Shown here in pieces: positions 15,292 through 24,233 of a DNA stretch of 64,000 bases (positions within the stretch are counted from its first letter, which is position 1; every line of letters begins with the position of its first letter). This DNA comes from JAQWQB01 sp047636995 (GTDB lineage: Bacteria; Bacteroidota; Bacteroidia; Flavobacteriales_D; Sanyastnellaceae). The translations under genes were made by a program, and so were the position numbers. The stretch covers positions 62,001-126,000 of the forward strand of contig JBLIGQ010000001.1 of the NCBI GenBank assembly GCA_047636995.1, given 5' to 3'. A model generated the notes under the pieces. The model did no database searches, was not told the DNA's origin, and saw only the letters and a list, made by a program, of their open reading frames with translations.

Positions 15292-17757
15292 ATGGCGCAG
15301 AATAAAGCTTCTTTTCTGGACCCGGAGGATCTTCGGCCGATTATAAAATTTGTTGGTAAAAACTGGTTACCGTTATTGCTATTCCCAGCGGTGGCGTACA
15401 TTGTAGCCTCTTATTACACGTATCAAACCGCAGATATATTTGCGGCGAAGACGGAAATTCTTCTTCGTTCTCAGGAGACTTACGACTATCAATCTCAGAT
15501 ATACAGCAACGTAGGGTACTATACGTTACTTGCTGATGTAACCAACCAGAAACGTGTTCTATCTTCCTATGACCTTATTTCGAAGTCGTTAAGGCGTTTG
15601 GACTACACCATTTCGTATTACTTAGTTGGGAGGCTAAAAACGGAGCAGCAGGATGACATTAGTGCATTAGCTATTGAATTTGCCCATGACGCAATTGGGA
15701 ATCCGATCATTCACCCTAGCTTACTCAATCAGCCTGTAAATATTAAAGTACTGGACCTCGATCGCTTTGCGATGAGTTATAAGCGCGGCGGCGAATCTAT
15801 AACGAAGGAATACACTTTTGGTCAGCAAATCGAGGAGCCTGATTTCAAATTGGTTGTCAATAAGACTGACCAGATTGACGAAGGGTCTATTGAGACCAAT
15901 AAAGAGGTTGGTTTCCAGTTCCGTGTTCATACGCATCAGTATTTGGTAAATAAGTATAAGAGAAGTTTACTCATTGAGAACATTGAATTTACGAGTATTC
16001 TAAACTTGCAGGTTGAAGATCACGTTCCTGAGCGAGCCAAACGTTTTCTGGACACCTTATCAACGGTTTACATTGACTACACTCAGCAATCTCGAATTGA
16101 TGTAAACGAGAACACCCAGCGCTACATAGACAAACAGACAGACGAGTTAGTTTACATCTTAGACTCATTGGAGTTTATGCTTCAGTCTTTTCGCGATAAC
16201 AATCGGATTCTTGATTTAGGGAAAGAGCAGGAAGAGTACTTCAAGAGCATGGTTGAATTTGATGCTCAGAAACGCAGACTCGAATTGCAACTCGAATCTA
16301 TGAGTACCATGGAGCAGTTCCTATTACAAAAATCGAATACCGAAGCGCTTCCGCCCTCATTCTTCATGTTTGAGGAAGATTACATTCTGCAAGGTCAGAT
16401 CAGCGAGTTATCTGATTTAAAACGAGAGCGCATCATCAAAATGATGAATTACACCGATGAAAACGGCGAAATTCTCAAGCTTGACTCGATCATTAACACA
16501 ATAAAGCAGGGCATCTTCAAATACACGGTTGATACAAAAGGGGCTATTGGATCAAAAATCAGAGACATCAACACACAAATTGCGCGTTTGGAGTACAAAT
16601 TGAAGCAAATCCCTAAGTCTCAGCGTGACATTTTAGGAATTGACCGAAAACTCAAGGTGAATGAGAATCTGTACATCTTCCTCTTAGAAAAGAAGGCGAA
16701 TACCGTTATAGCTAGAGCGGCTATTTTACCTGAGGCCTCTTTGGTAGAAGAAGCCAGAAGCTTGGGGGTTGTTGGTCCTAACAAGCAGAAGACCATTTAT
16801 CTGGCTGTTGGTATTGGATTGGCATTGGCAGTAATTATAGGACTAATTCGAACCATCTTCTTTGAACGAATAGAGAACATTCGTGAAATGAAGACCATTT
16901 CTAAACTTCCTGTGATTGGCGGAATCCCGAATTACACAGAAATCAACACAGACCCCATTGCAATTCTTTCGGCTCCGAGATCAAATGTATCTGAGGCCTT
17001 CAGGGCCATAAGAACCAATTTACAATACGTTCTAAAAGAGGAAGGACCGAAAGTCATTATGGTTACCTCTCTTCACCCTGGAGAAGGGAAAACATTTACC
17101 TCCTCAAACCTTGCATCAGTATTGGCGAAAGCGGGTAAAAAAGTAATGCTACTTGACTTCGACATGCATAAGCCGAAGATTCACAAGACCTTCGGCTTAG
17201 AGAATGTGGCAGGTGTATCTACTTACTTAATTGGAAAAACAGATATTGGAGCTTGTAAGATACAGACACAGGTTGACAACTTAGAAGTAATCACTGCCGG
17301 CCCTGTTCCTCCGAATGCTTCAGAGTTAGTTTTAAGTGAAAAAGTAACTGAATTATTAGATGAGCTCAAGGCGACTTATGACTACATTATTGTAGATACG
17401 CCTCCATTGATGTTGATCAGTGACTCATTGGTGTTAATGAATCATGTAAACACAGGTATTTACGTTTTGAATACAGAGAAAGCTTCCAAGCAAGGTGTTC
17501 GTTACCTGGAAGAAATTTTAAGTCAGAATAATCTGACAAATGTATCAGTCCTGCTGAATAACATCAAACAGAAAAAATGGAAGTACTATTACGGTAAGTA
17601 TGCTTATCGTTATGGGTACGGCTATGGCTATGACTATGGATATGGTTACGGCTACGGTTATGGAGATGAAGGAGATGCTAAAAAGAAAAAGTCGAAGGAC
17701 ATTCTTTCAGGCTATGGGTCAGAAAATGACCATCGCAAAAAGCGGAAAAAGCGTTAA
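15292..17757 (+). CDS. Polysaccharide co-polymerase / tyrosine autokinase (Wzc-like)
   Basis: 821 residues. N-terminal Wzz-type chain-length domain with a membrane helix near 25-45, a long coiled-coil periplasmic region (about 250-480), and a second helix near 500-520 (IYLAVGIGLALAVIIGLI). The cytoplasmic BY-kinase domain follows: Walker A HPGEGKTFTSSN (about 598), Walker A' LLDFDMHKPKIH (about 620) and Walker B YIIVDTPPLML (about 697). The tail carries about 14 tyrosines in 30 residues (KYYYGKYAYRYGYGYGYDYG, then more YG units) before a Lys-rich end. Such tyrosine clusters are autophosphorylated and control polymer length and export with a Wza channel; no Wza gene is in the window. It is the first gene of the locus. 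Confidence 0.92.
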   Translation: MAQNKASFLDPEDLRPIIKFVGKNWLPLLLFPAVAYIVASYYTYQTADIFAAKTEILLRSQETYDYQSQIYSNVGYYTLLADVTNQKRVLSSYDLISKSLRRLDYTISYYLVGRLKTEQQDDISALAIEFAHDAIGNPIIHPSLLNQPVNIKVLDLDRFAMSYKRGGESITKEYTFGQQIEEPDFKLVVNKTDQIDEGSIETNKEVGFQFRVHTHQYLVNKYKRSLLIENIEFTSILNLQVEDHVPERAKRFLDTLSTVYIDYTQQSRIDVNENTQRYIDKQTDELVYILDSLEFMLQSFRDNNRILDLGKEQEEYFKSMVEFDAQKRRLELQLESMSTMEQFLLQKSNTEALPPSFFMFEEDYILQGQISELSDLKRERIIKMMNYTDENGEILKLDSIINTIKQGIFKYTVDTKGAIGSKIRDINTQIARLEYKLKQIPKSQRDILGIDRKLKVNENLYIFLLEKKANTVIARAAILPEASLVEEARSLGVVGPNKQKTIYLAVGIGLALAVIIGLIRTIFFERIENIREMKTISKLPVIGGIPNYTEINTDPIAILSAPRSNVSEAFRAIRTNLQYVLKEEGPKVIMVTSLHPGEGKTFTSSNLASVLAKAGKKVMLLDFDMHKPKIHKTFGLENVAGVSTYLIGKTDIGACKIQTQVDNLEVITAGPVPPNASELVLSEKVTELLDELKATYDYIIVDTPPLMLISDSLVLMNHVNTGIYVLNTEKASKQGVRYLEEILSQNNLTNVSVLLNNIKQKKWKYYYGKYAYRYGYGYGYDYGYGYGYGYGDEGDAKKKKSKDILSGYGSENDHRKKRKKR

Positions 17758-17808
17758 CCCATCTCAGAGTTGCTACTGACTCATGACGATTGCTAAAAAC
17801 TGACTTCT

Positions 17809-18450
17809 ATGGTCTCTTTGATCATTACTTCTTACAATTACGCTCAATATGTTGAACGTGCTATTCGCAGTGCACTGGACCAAAGTTTACCAGCAGAACA
17901 GCTTGAAATCTTGGTGATCAATGACTGCAGCACAGACCGCACACCTGAAGTTTTAAATAACTATCAGGAAGAAGTGCGGGTTTTCAATTTGGAGAAAAAC
18001 CTTGGCTTATCTGGCGCTCGGAATTTCGGAATAAAGAAAGCACGCGGACAGTTTATTGTTTTTCTAGACGCAGATGATTACATCCACAGAGATTTGCTAA
18101 AAGTGCAGAAGCTCTACCTTGAAGAAAACAACAAACTAGATGCTGTAAGCACTGATTACTATATAGTTGATGAGCGAGGGCAGCATATTAAACATGTTAG
18201 TTCAGAAGAAGAACCTATTGCATGTGGGATCATGTTCAGAAAAGATTTCCTTTTCAACATCGGCCTTTATGATGAGTCGTTTCGCGCCAGAGAAGAAGAA
18301 GACCTTCGAATTCGATGGGTTGAACAGTATAGCATTTATAACTTAATCTTGCCGCTGTACAGGTACCGCATGCATGATCTTAACTTGACTAAAAATTCAG
18401 ACGCCATGCAGGAGGGACACAAATTGTTGCAAAAAAAGCATTCCAAATGA
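17809..18450 (+). CDS. Glycosyltransferase family 2 protein
   Basis: 213 residues, GT-A fold. The N-terminus MVSLIITSYNYAQYVERAIR and VINDCSTDRTPE bind the nucleotide; FVIFLDADDYIHRD-like sequence (IVFLDADDY, about residue 82-90) is the DXD metal site. It lacks C-terminal membrane helices and is rather short for GT2. It is expected to add one sugar to the lipid-linked repeat unit on the cytoplasmic side. It begins 51 nt after the kinase gene and ends in an ATGA overlap with the next gene, so it is the first member of a tightly packed run. Confidence 0.88.
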   Translation: MVSLIITSYNYAQYVERAIRSALDQSLPAEQLEILVINDCSTDRTPEVLNNYQEEVRVFNLEKNLGLSGARNFGIKKARGQFIVFLDADDYIHRDLLKVQKLYLEENNKLDAVSTDYYIVDERGQHIKHVSSEEEPIACGIMFRKDFLFNIGLYDESFRAREEEDLRIRWVEQYSIYNLILPLYRYRMHDLNLTKNSDAMQEGHKLLQKKHSK

Positions 18451-18983
18451 ACGCATTTTTAAGTGGTGAGAAAGTGTACTTGCGGGCCATCAGTGATGAT
18501 GACGCTACCAATGAATACTTAGGATGGATCAATGATACTGAGACAACCAAAGGCTTAGTTACAGGCACCTTCCCTTCTAACATGGGAGATTTGAAGACCT
18601 ATCTGAATCACGTTTCTGGAAATTCAAACACAGTCATGTTTGCCATCTGCATCATAGATGGAGACAGACATGTTGGAAACATCAAGTTAGATAACTTTGA
18701 TTGGGTTGCTGGCACAGCAGAACTTGGAGTATTATTGGGAGCCAAAGACGCTTGGGGAAAAGGGATTGGAACAGCGTCTTGTCAACTTCTCCTCCATTAC
18801 GCATTTGATCAGTTGAACTTAAGAAAAGTAAGTTTAACTGTTTATGACAACAATCCAGGAGCAATCAGATTGTATGAAAAAATAGGATTTCAGACTGAAG
18901 GAAGACTACGCAATCACATTTTTGCTGATGGGGCTTACATTGACAAGCTGTGGATGGGTATCTTTAAAGAAGAACTAAAATGA
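18447..18983 (+). CDS. GNAT N-acetyltransferase, sugar-modifying candidate
   Basis: 178 residues of the RimJ/RimL-like GNAT fold: MNAFLSGEKVYLRAISDDDA at the start, acetyl-CoA loop AWGKGIGTASCQLLLHYAFD (about 101-120), then NPGAIRLYEKIGFQTEGR. In nonulosonic acid pathways a GNAT of this type (PseH/LegH-like) acetylates the C4 amino group of the sugar precursor. The setting, with aminotransferase, NeuB and cytidylyltransferase genes directly downstream, makes that role likely. ATGA overlaps join it to both neighbours. Confidence 0.85.
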   Translation: MNAFLSGEKVYLRAISDDDATNEYLGWINDTETTKGLVTGTFPSNMGDLKTYLNHVSGNSNTVMFAICIIDGDRHVGNIKLDNFDWVAGTAELGVLLGAKDAWGKGIGTASCQLLLHYAFDQLNLRKVSLTVYDNNPGAIRLYEKIGFQTEGRLRNHIFADGAYIDKLWMGIFKEELK

Positions 18984-19735
18984 AGCTAGCCATTGTTCAA
19001 GCGCGCATGGGTTCTACGAGGCTTCCAGGCAAAGTGCTTCAGAAAATTGGAGCAAAAACCATTTTAGGGCATTTATTAGATCGGTTATCACCGTCTACAA
19101 CGGTAGATAAATTCATTGTGGCTACAACGCTGAACAGTGAAGATGATGCGATTGAAGCATGGTGCAAGCAAAACAATGTTGCTTACTTTCGCGGAAGCGA
19201 CTGGGATGTGCTTGATCGCTTTTGGCAGGCAGCAAACACGCTCGAAGAAACACCTGACACCATTGTACGCATTTGTTGCGACAATCCGCTTCACTCTCAT
19301 AAAGTCCTTGATTTTGTGGTGAGCGAATATGAATCTGCAGGAACAGATTACTTCTCCAACTCCAATCAGGAGCCTGATTATTTAGAAGACGGATTTGATG
19401 TTGAAGTTTTTTCGTTTGCAGCCTTAAAAGAAGCCCAAGAAAAGGCGAGATTGATGAGCGAACGCGAGCATGTTTGTCCGTACATCAAAAAACATTTTTC
19501 ATGTGCTTGGAAAAAAGCTGATCCAGCATACCTATTTAAACTTTCAGTAGATACGCCTGCAGACATGAATACGGTAGCGCGTATTTTTGAAGAACTAAAA
19601 GACCAACCAGATTTTGGCATTCATGAAGTCACTGCACTTTTGAAATCAAAGCCAGAAATACTAAAGTTGAATAAAGAAAGTAAGATCAATAGCGGCTTTA
19701 GAAAGTCGTTAGACGAAGACCGAATTGTAAAATGA
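18980..19735 (+). CDS. SpsF-like cytidylyltransferase
   Basis: 251 residues. The nucleotidyltransferase signature VQARMGSTRLPGKVLQKIG (residues 6-24) is that of the SpsF/KdsB branch of sugar cytidylyltransferases; DTIVRICCDNP (about 94-104) supplies the metal-binding Asp. It probably activates a 2-keto-3-deoxy sugar acid as its CMP derivative. Two nearby genes (NeuB at 21911, and a NeuA-like enzyme at 30589) mean there are two CMP-activating enzymes in the locus. ATGA overlaps on both sides. Confidence 0.85.
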   Translation: MKLAIVQARMGSTRLPGKVLQKIGAKTILGHLLDRLSPSTTVDKFIVATTLNSEDDAIEAWCKQNNVAYFRGSDWDVLDRFWQAANTLEETPDTIVRICCDNPLHSHKVLDFVVSEYESAGTDYFSNSNQEPDYLEDGFDVEVFSFAALKEAQEKARLMSEREHVCPYIKKHFSCAWKKADPAYLFKLSVDTPADMNTVARIFEELKDQPDFGIHEVTALLKSKPEILKLNKESKINSGFRKSLDEDRIVK

Positions 19736-21075
19736 GCAAACAAATCATCCTTCCAAACATCACCAATTTCACAAAAAGTGATGAGCACAGATCTCGCATC
19801 CACTCACTCATTCCGGGTGGAGCGCATACCTATTCAAAAGGTGATGATCAATTTCCTATAAAATCTCCAGCGGCAATTACCCATGGGAAAGGCGTTTATT
19901 GCTGGGACATGGATGGGAATAAGTATCTGGATACCCTAATGGGGCTGACCTCTGTGTCATTGGGCCATGCCTATGAGCCTGTTATTGAGCGGGTAAAAGA
20001 AGAACTTTCTAGAGGTTCAAACTTCTCTCGTCCAGGATTAATTGAGCGTGAAATGGCGGAGCGTTTTCTAGCATTGGTGCCACAACATGACATGATCAAG
20101 TATGCAAAGAACGGATCAGTAGTTACAACAGCAGCCATTAAACTTGCACGCGCCGCTACAGGAAGACAGGTTGTTGCCCGAACAGCAGAGCACCCCTTCT
20201 ACAGCTATGATGATTGGTTCATTGGATCAACAGATTGTGACTTTGGCGTTCCACGCGAAGTTAAAGACATGACCGTGACGTTCAAGCACAATGATTTAGA
20301 TGATTTAGAACGCATGTTCAATGAGCATCCGGGTCAAATTGCGTGCATCATCGGAGAGCCAGAAAAATGGAAGGTCATTGAGCCAGATTTCTACCAGAAA
20401 GCCATTGCTATTGCCCACAAGCATGGAGCATTGTGGATCATGGATGAGATGATTACCGGTTTTAAAACAGACTACCCTGGATCTATCAAACGCCTAAATG
20501 CCGAGCCAGATATGGCCACATGGGGCAAAGGAATTGCGAACGGATTCTCTTTCTGTGCTTTGACTGGAAAGAAAGAAGTTATGGAGTTGGGAGGCATAAA
20601 CAAGGAAGGTGATAAAAAACTTTTCTTGGTAAGTACAACACACGGAGGAGAGACGCATGCTATTGCGGCTGGTTTAGCGACCATGGATGTGTTCGAAAAT
20701 GAGCCTGTGATTGCACACAATCACCGCATTGGAGATTACTTTATTGCAGGAGTTAATTCCATTTTAGATCGAAGAGGACTTCAAGACTATTTTGACCTCA
20801 CTGGTTTCAACTGGAGTGTTGGCCTCATTGTTAAAAACAGAGACAAGCAACCCGATTTGTTTTACCGCACACTTTTCATGCAAGAGATGATCCAACGTGG
20901 AGTTTTATATCAAGGAATTCTTTCTCCTTGCTATTCTCACGCTACTGAAGACATTGATTTCATGTTGGCTGCATTTGATGCAAGCTGTGATGTGTTTGAA
21001 AAAGCACTTCAAGACGGATATGAAAAACACCTAGTAGGTCCAGAAATCAAACCTGTATTTAGAAAGTTTAATTAA
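19732..21075 (+). CDS. Class III aminotransferase (glutamate-1-semialdehyde aminomutase-like)
   Basis: 447 residues. PLP-dependent fold type I enzyme: SLIPGGAHTYSKGDDQFPIK at the start, YAKNGSVVTTAAIKLARAAT (substrate phosphate loop), LWIMDEMITGFKTD (Asp that pairs with the pyridine N) and WGKGIANGFSFCAL (Schiff-base Lys, near residue 266). It resembles HemL, but HemL is a housekeeping tetrapyrrole enzyme; here it is embedded between a cytidylyltransferase and an SDR, so it more likely transaminates a keto-sugar or sugar acid. Class III members of this kind recur in surface-sugar clusters. The exact substrate is unknown. Confidence 0.85.
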   Translation: MSKQIILPNITNFTKSDEHRSRIHSLIPGGAHTYSKGDDQFPIKSPAAITHGKGVYCWDMDGNKYLDTLMGLTSVSLGHAYEPVIERVKEELSRGSNFSRPGLIEREMAERFLALVPQHDMIKYAKNGSVVTTAAIKLARAATGRQVVARTAEHPFYSYDDWFIGSTDCDFGVPREVKDMTVTFKHNDLDDLERMFNEHPGQIACIIGEPEKWKVIEPDFYQKAIAIAHKHGALWIMDEMITGFKTDYPGSIKRLNAEPDMATWGKGIANGFSFCALTGKKEVMELGGINKEGDKKLFLVSTTHGGETHAIAAGLATMDVFENEPVIAHNHRIGDYFIAGVNSILDRRGLQDYFDLTGFNWSVGLIVKNRDKQPDLFYRTLFMQEMIQRGVLYQGILSPCYSHATEDIDFMLAAFDASCDVFEKALQDGYEKHLVGPEIKPVFRKFN

Positions 21076-21899
21076 TGGAGCCAAAAAGAACAACAGACCC
21101 AACTCAAATCGACTTCCGCGCGAAATTTGAATTGAAAGGAAAAGTGATCGTCATTACCGGCGCTTGCGGACTAGTAGGACGTGCTTTTTGCGAAGCTGCG
21201 GCTCAATTTGGAGCACACGTTGTTGCGGTTGACATTCCACAAGCTGACCCAGCGAAATTTGCTCAAGAGCTTCAATCCAGAAATGGACAAGACATGATGG
21301 GTGTTGCAGTTAATGTTGCAGACAAAAGCGATGTTATTCGCCTAAAAGAAGAAGTATTGGCGAAGTTCAAAACCATTGACGGTCTTGTAAACGGACACCA
21401 AAACAAAAGTCACCTCATCTTCGAACCCTTTGAAGATGTGAGCGAAGAAAACTGGGATACGGTGGTAAACATCAACTTGAAAGGAACGTTCTTAACGTGT
21501 CAAGTTTTGGGGAGTTGGATGGCTGAAAACAGTGGTGGAAGCATCATTAACATCCCTTCTACCTACAGTGTTGTTGCTCCTAATCAGAATTTATACAAAG
21601 GAACGAACTTGGGATGTCCTGCCGCTTACAGCGCATCGAAGGGCGGAGTTGATGCACTGTCTAGGTATCTAGCCTCTTATTGGGCAGCTAAGAAAGTGCG
21701 TGTTAACATGATTACTCCACACGGCGTTTGGAACAATCATGAAGCACAATTTGAAGAAAATTTTGCCCGCTTCTCCCCTATGGAACGCTTGAGCTACAAC
21801 CACGAAGTAGCCAGCGCAATGATTTACTTACTATCTGATGCTTCTAGCTACGTAACAGGCGACAACATGCTTGTTGAGGGTGGTTGGACAGTCTGGTGA
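21075..21899 (+). CDS. SDR family oxidoreductase in the sugar-acid pathway
   Basis: 274 residues, classical SDR: TGACGLVGRAF (NAD(P) loop, about 29-39), NGHQNK in place of the usual NNAG, IINIPSTYSVV (catalytic Ser), YSASKGG (Tyr-Lys pair, about 184-190) and a C-terminal GDNMLVEGGWTVW. It begins on the last base of the aminotransferase stop (TAATG). A plausible role is oxidation of a hydroxyl group to the ketone that the neighbouring aminotransferase uses, or reduction of a keto-sugar. The replaced NNAG motif (NGHQ) is unusual but also occurs in SDRs of similar surface-sugar loci. Confidence 0.83.
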   Translation: MEPKRTTDPTQIDFRAKFELKGKVIVITGACGLVGRAFCEAAAQFGAHVVAVDIPQADPAKFAQELQSRNGQDMMGVAVNVADKSDVIRLKEEVLAKFKTIDGLVNGHQNKSHLIFEPFEDVSEENWDTVVNINLKGTFLTCQVLGSWMAENSGGSIINIPSTYSVVAPNQNLYKGTNLGCPAAYSASKGGVDALSRYLASYWAAKKVRVNMITPHGVWNNHEAQFEENFARFSPMERLSYNHEVASAMIYLLSDASSYVTGDNMLVEGGWTVW

Positions 21900-21910
21900 A
21901 AAACGAACCA

Positions 21911-22963
21911 ATGAAACTAACAGATTTCCTCAATAATTATGACCCTCGTGTTTTAACACGACCATACATCATTGCAGAAGCAGGCGTAAACCACGAAGGC
22001 TCTATGGATTTGGCGAAACGCCTGATTGATGAAGCAGCCGAGGGTGGTGCGCATGCCATAAAATTTCAGACATACAAAGCTGAAACCATTGCTTCAAAAG
22101 ATTCACCCTACTACTGGGACATCACAAAAGAGTCTACAAAAAGTCAGTTCGAACTGTTCAAGAAATACGACAAGTTTTGGAAAAGTGAGTATGAGGAGTT
22201 AGCGAAGTATTGCGAAACAGCAGGGATTGAATTCATGAGCACACCCTTTGACGTTGAGTCAGCGAATTTCTTGAATGAGATGATGCCTGTGTTCAAAATC
22301 TCATCTTCAGACCTGACGAACTTGCCTTTCATTGAGCACATGTGCAAATTCGGCAAGCCAATGATCTTGTCAACCGGTGCCGCATACCTTTGGGAGGTGC
22401 AACAAGCCGTTGAAGTAATTGAAAAGCACGGTAATCAGTTGTGTTTGATGCATTGTGTATTGAACTACCCAACTGAAGATAAGAATGCCAACTTGGGAAT
22501 GATTAAAGACTTGATTCGTCATTTCCCTGATTACATACCTGGCTATAGCGATCACACCCTTCCGAATGACATGGAGGTGATGAAAATGGCTACCCTCTTG
22601 GGAGCAGCTGTAATTGAGAAGCACTTTACCCATGACAAAACGCTTCCTGGAAATGACCACTACCATGCTATGGACAAGGAAGACATGAAGCATTTTAATT
22701 CAGTGATGGATAAGACTTTTGAGTTGCTTGGATCATTCAAATTATCTGCTTTGGAAAGCGAAGAAAAGTCGCGTCAAAATGCGCGAAGAAGTTTAGTTGC
22801 TGCACGTGAAATCCCGAAAGGAAAAGTCATTGATCGCGAAGACCTCACTTGGAAACGTCCGGCCAAAGGAATTAGTCCGAAAGAGATTGACGTTGTACTT
22901 GGAATGAAAGCTGCAAGAACCATTGATGAAGACGAAATCTTAATGTGGAATGCCCTCGATTGA
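21911..22963 (+). CDS. neuB: N-acetylneuraminate synthase family protein (NeuB)
   Basis: 350 residues from ATG 21911; GTG 21896 (GTGA overlap) and TTG 21884 are alternative starts. It is a PEP-dependent aldol condensing enzyme with a TIM barrel: IIAEAGVNHEGSMDLAK, AIKFQTYKAE, FMSTPFDVESA, FKISSSDLTNLPFIEH, LMHCVLNYPT, PGYSDHTLPND and VIEKHFTHDK hold the known PEP, metal and sugar ligands. The C-terminal 60 residues are the antifreeze-like SAF domain (SLVAAREIPKGKVIDREDL). It makes a nonulosonic or similar 2-keto-3-deoxy acid. Together with the upstream GNAT, aminotransferase, SDR and SpsF genes it defines sugar-acid module 1. Confidence 0.9.
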   Translation: MKLTDFLNNYDPRVLTRPYIIAEAGVNHEGSMDLAKRLIDEAAEGGAHAIKFQTYKAETIASKDSPYYWDITKESTKSQFELFKKYDKFWKSEYEELAKYCETAGIEFMSTPFDVESANFLNEMMPVFKISSSDLTNLPFIEHMCKFGKPMILSTGAAYLWEVQQAVEVIEKHGNQLCLMHCVLNYPTEDKNANLGMIKDLIRHFPDYIPGYSDHTLPNDMEVMKMATLLGAAVIEKHFTHDKTLPGNDHYHAMDKEDMKHFNSVMDKTFELLGSFKLSALESEEKSRQNARRSLVAAREIPKGKVIDREDLTWKRPAKGISPKEIDVVLGMKAARTIDEDEILMWNALD

Positions 22964-24233
22964 GTTAGAACAAGAGTTAGAAACATACTTTGACCGGCTG
23001 TGGCCTATATGCCGCAGCCTTACCGGTGATGGAGTGCGTCAAACCTTAGATATCTTAGGTGAACTGATCCCTTTGGAACGGTTTTCTGTTCCTTCAGGAA
23101 CGAATGTTTTTGATTGGACTGTACCCAAAGAATGGAACATTCGCGAAGCCTACATTGTGACTCCAGATGGCAAGCGCATTGCTGATTTCAAGGTAAACAA
23201 TCTGCACATTTTCAGCTATGCAGTGCCAGTTGACGAAGAGATGGATTTTGAGACCTTGAACAAACACCTCCGAACCCTCCCTTCGATTCCCACAGCCATT
23301 CCTTACGTAACCTCATACTACAAAGAGCAATGGGGATTTTGTATAAGTCATGAAGAATGGGAAACGCTTCCAAGAGAGGGTAAATACCGCGTTTTCATTG
23401 ACAGCGAGCTAAAAGAAGGACAGCTTGACTATGCGGAATGTGTTCTTCCCGGGAGCAGCGAAAAAGAGATTCTATTTTCTACCTATGTCTGTCATCCGAG
23501 TATGGCGAACAATGAGTTGAGCGGTCCATTAGCGCAGGCTTTTTTATACCGTGAAATAGCGAAGATTAAAAACAGAAAATACACCTACCGATTTGTTTTC
23601 GCTCCAGAAACCATTGGTATTATTGCCTATTTGGAACGCGTAGGAGATGACCTGATCAAAAACCTGGAGGCGGGCTATGTGCTCACCTGTGTTGGAGACC
23701 GAGGAGACTTAACCTATAAGCGTTCTAAGCGCATGACCTCATCAGCTGATCGCGTGGCAGAGCATGTCTTAAAACACAGCGGCAAAAACCATTCAATCAT
23801 TAATTTCGCCGTGGGCGGAAGCGATGAACGACAATACTGCTCACCAGGGTTTAACTTACCAGTGGGCTCATTGATGCGGACTCCTTATCAGAAGTACAAG
23901 GAGTACCACACTTCGCTAGACAACAAGACGTTTATCTCGTTCAAGCACATGGCAGACACCATTGCTACCTATTTAGATTTTGTACGCGTGTTTGAACTGA
24001 ATGAATCCTATTTCAACAAAGTTCAATATTGCGAGCCACAGCTTGGCAGCAGGGGGTTGTATCCTGACAGTATTAATCCAGACACAGACCGAGAGAGCCT
24101 GCATAATTTGCTTCATTTCCTCAGTTTCGCAGATGGAAAAACTGACCTGATTGACATTGCTGAATACCGTGAGCGCTCAGCACTGGTTTTTGAAGAAGCC
24201 ATTCGAAAGTGTCAAGAAAAGGGACTGGTCTAG
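22950..24233 (+). CDS. DUF4910 aminopeptidase-like protein of glycan clusters
   Basis: 427 residues, cytoplasmic. The N-terminus (YFDRLWPICRSLTGDGVRQT) and FDWTVPKEWNIREAYIVTPD are typical of the DUF4910/DUF2172 family. The core is an M28-like zinc peptidase fold: STYVCHPSMANNELSGP (about 177-193), FVFAPETIG (about 210) and YHTSLD (about 324). The last 80 residues look like a winged-helix tail. Relatives are found inside nonulosonate and O-antigen clusters; an amidase or deacylase acting on a sugar acid is possible, but the reaction is unknown. It overlaps neuB by 14 nt and is directly joined to the flippase gene. Confidence 0.8.
   Translation: MPSIELEQELETYFDRLWPICRSLTGDGVRQTLDILGELIPLERFSVPSGTNVFDWTVPKEWNIREAYIVTPDGKRIADFKVNNLHIFSYAVPVDEEMDFETLNKHLRTLPSIPTAIPYVTSYYKEQWGFCISHEEWETLPREGKYRVFIDSELKEGQLDYAECVLPGSSEKEILFSTYVCHPSMANNELSGPLAQAFLYREIAKIKNRKYTYRFVFAPETIGIIAYLERVGDDLIKNLEAGYVLTCVGDRGDLTYKRSKRMTSSADRVAEHVLKHSGKNHSIINFAVGGSDERQYCSPGFNLPVGSLMRTPYQKYKEYHTSLDNKTFISFKHMADTIATYLDFVRVFELNESYFNKVQYCEPQLGSRGLYPDSINPDTDRESLHNLLHFLSFADGKTDLIDIAEYRERSALVFEEAIRKCQEKGLV

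Noticed and set aside
19732..21075. hemL (tetrapyrrole synthesis)
   Set aside because: Fold and Lys motif agree, but the gene is translationally coupled to sugar genes on both sides; a sugar aminotransferase is more likely.
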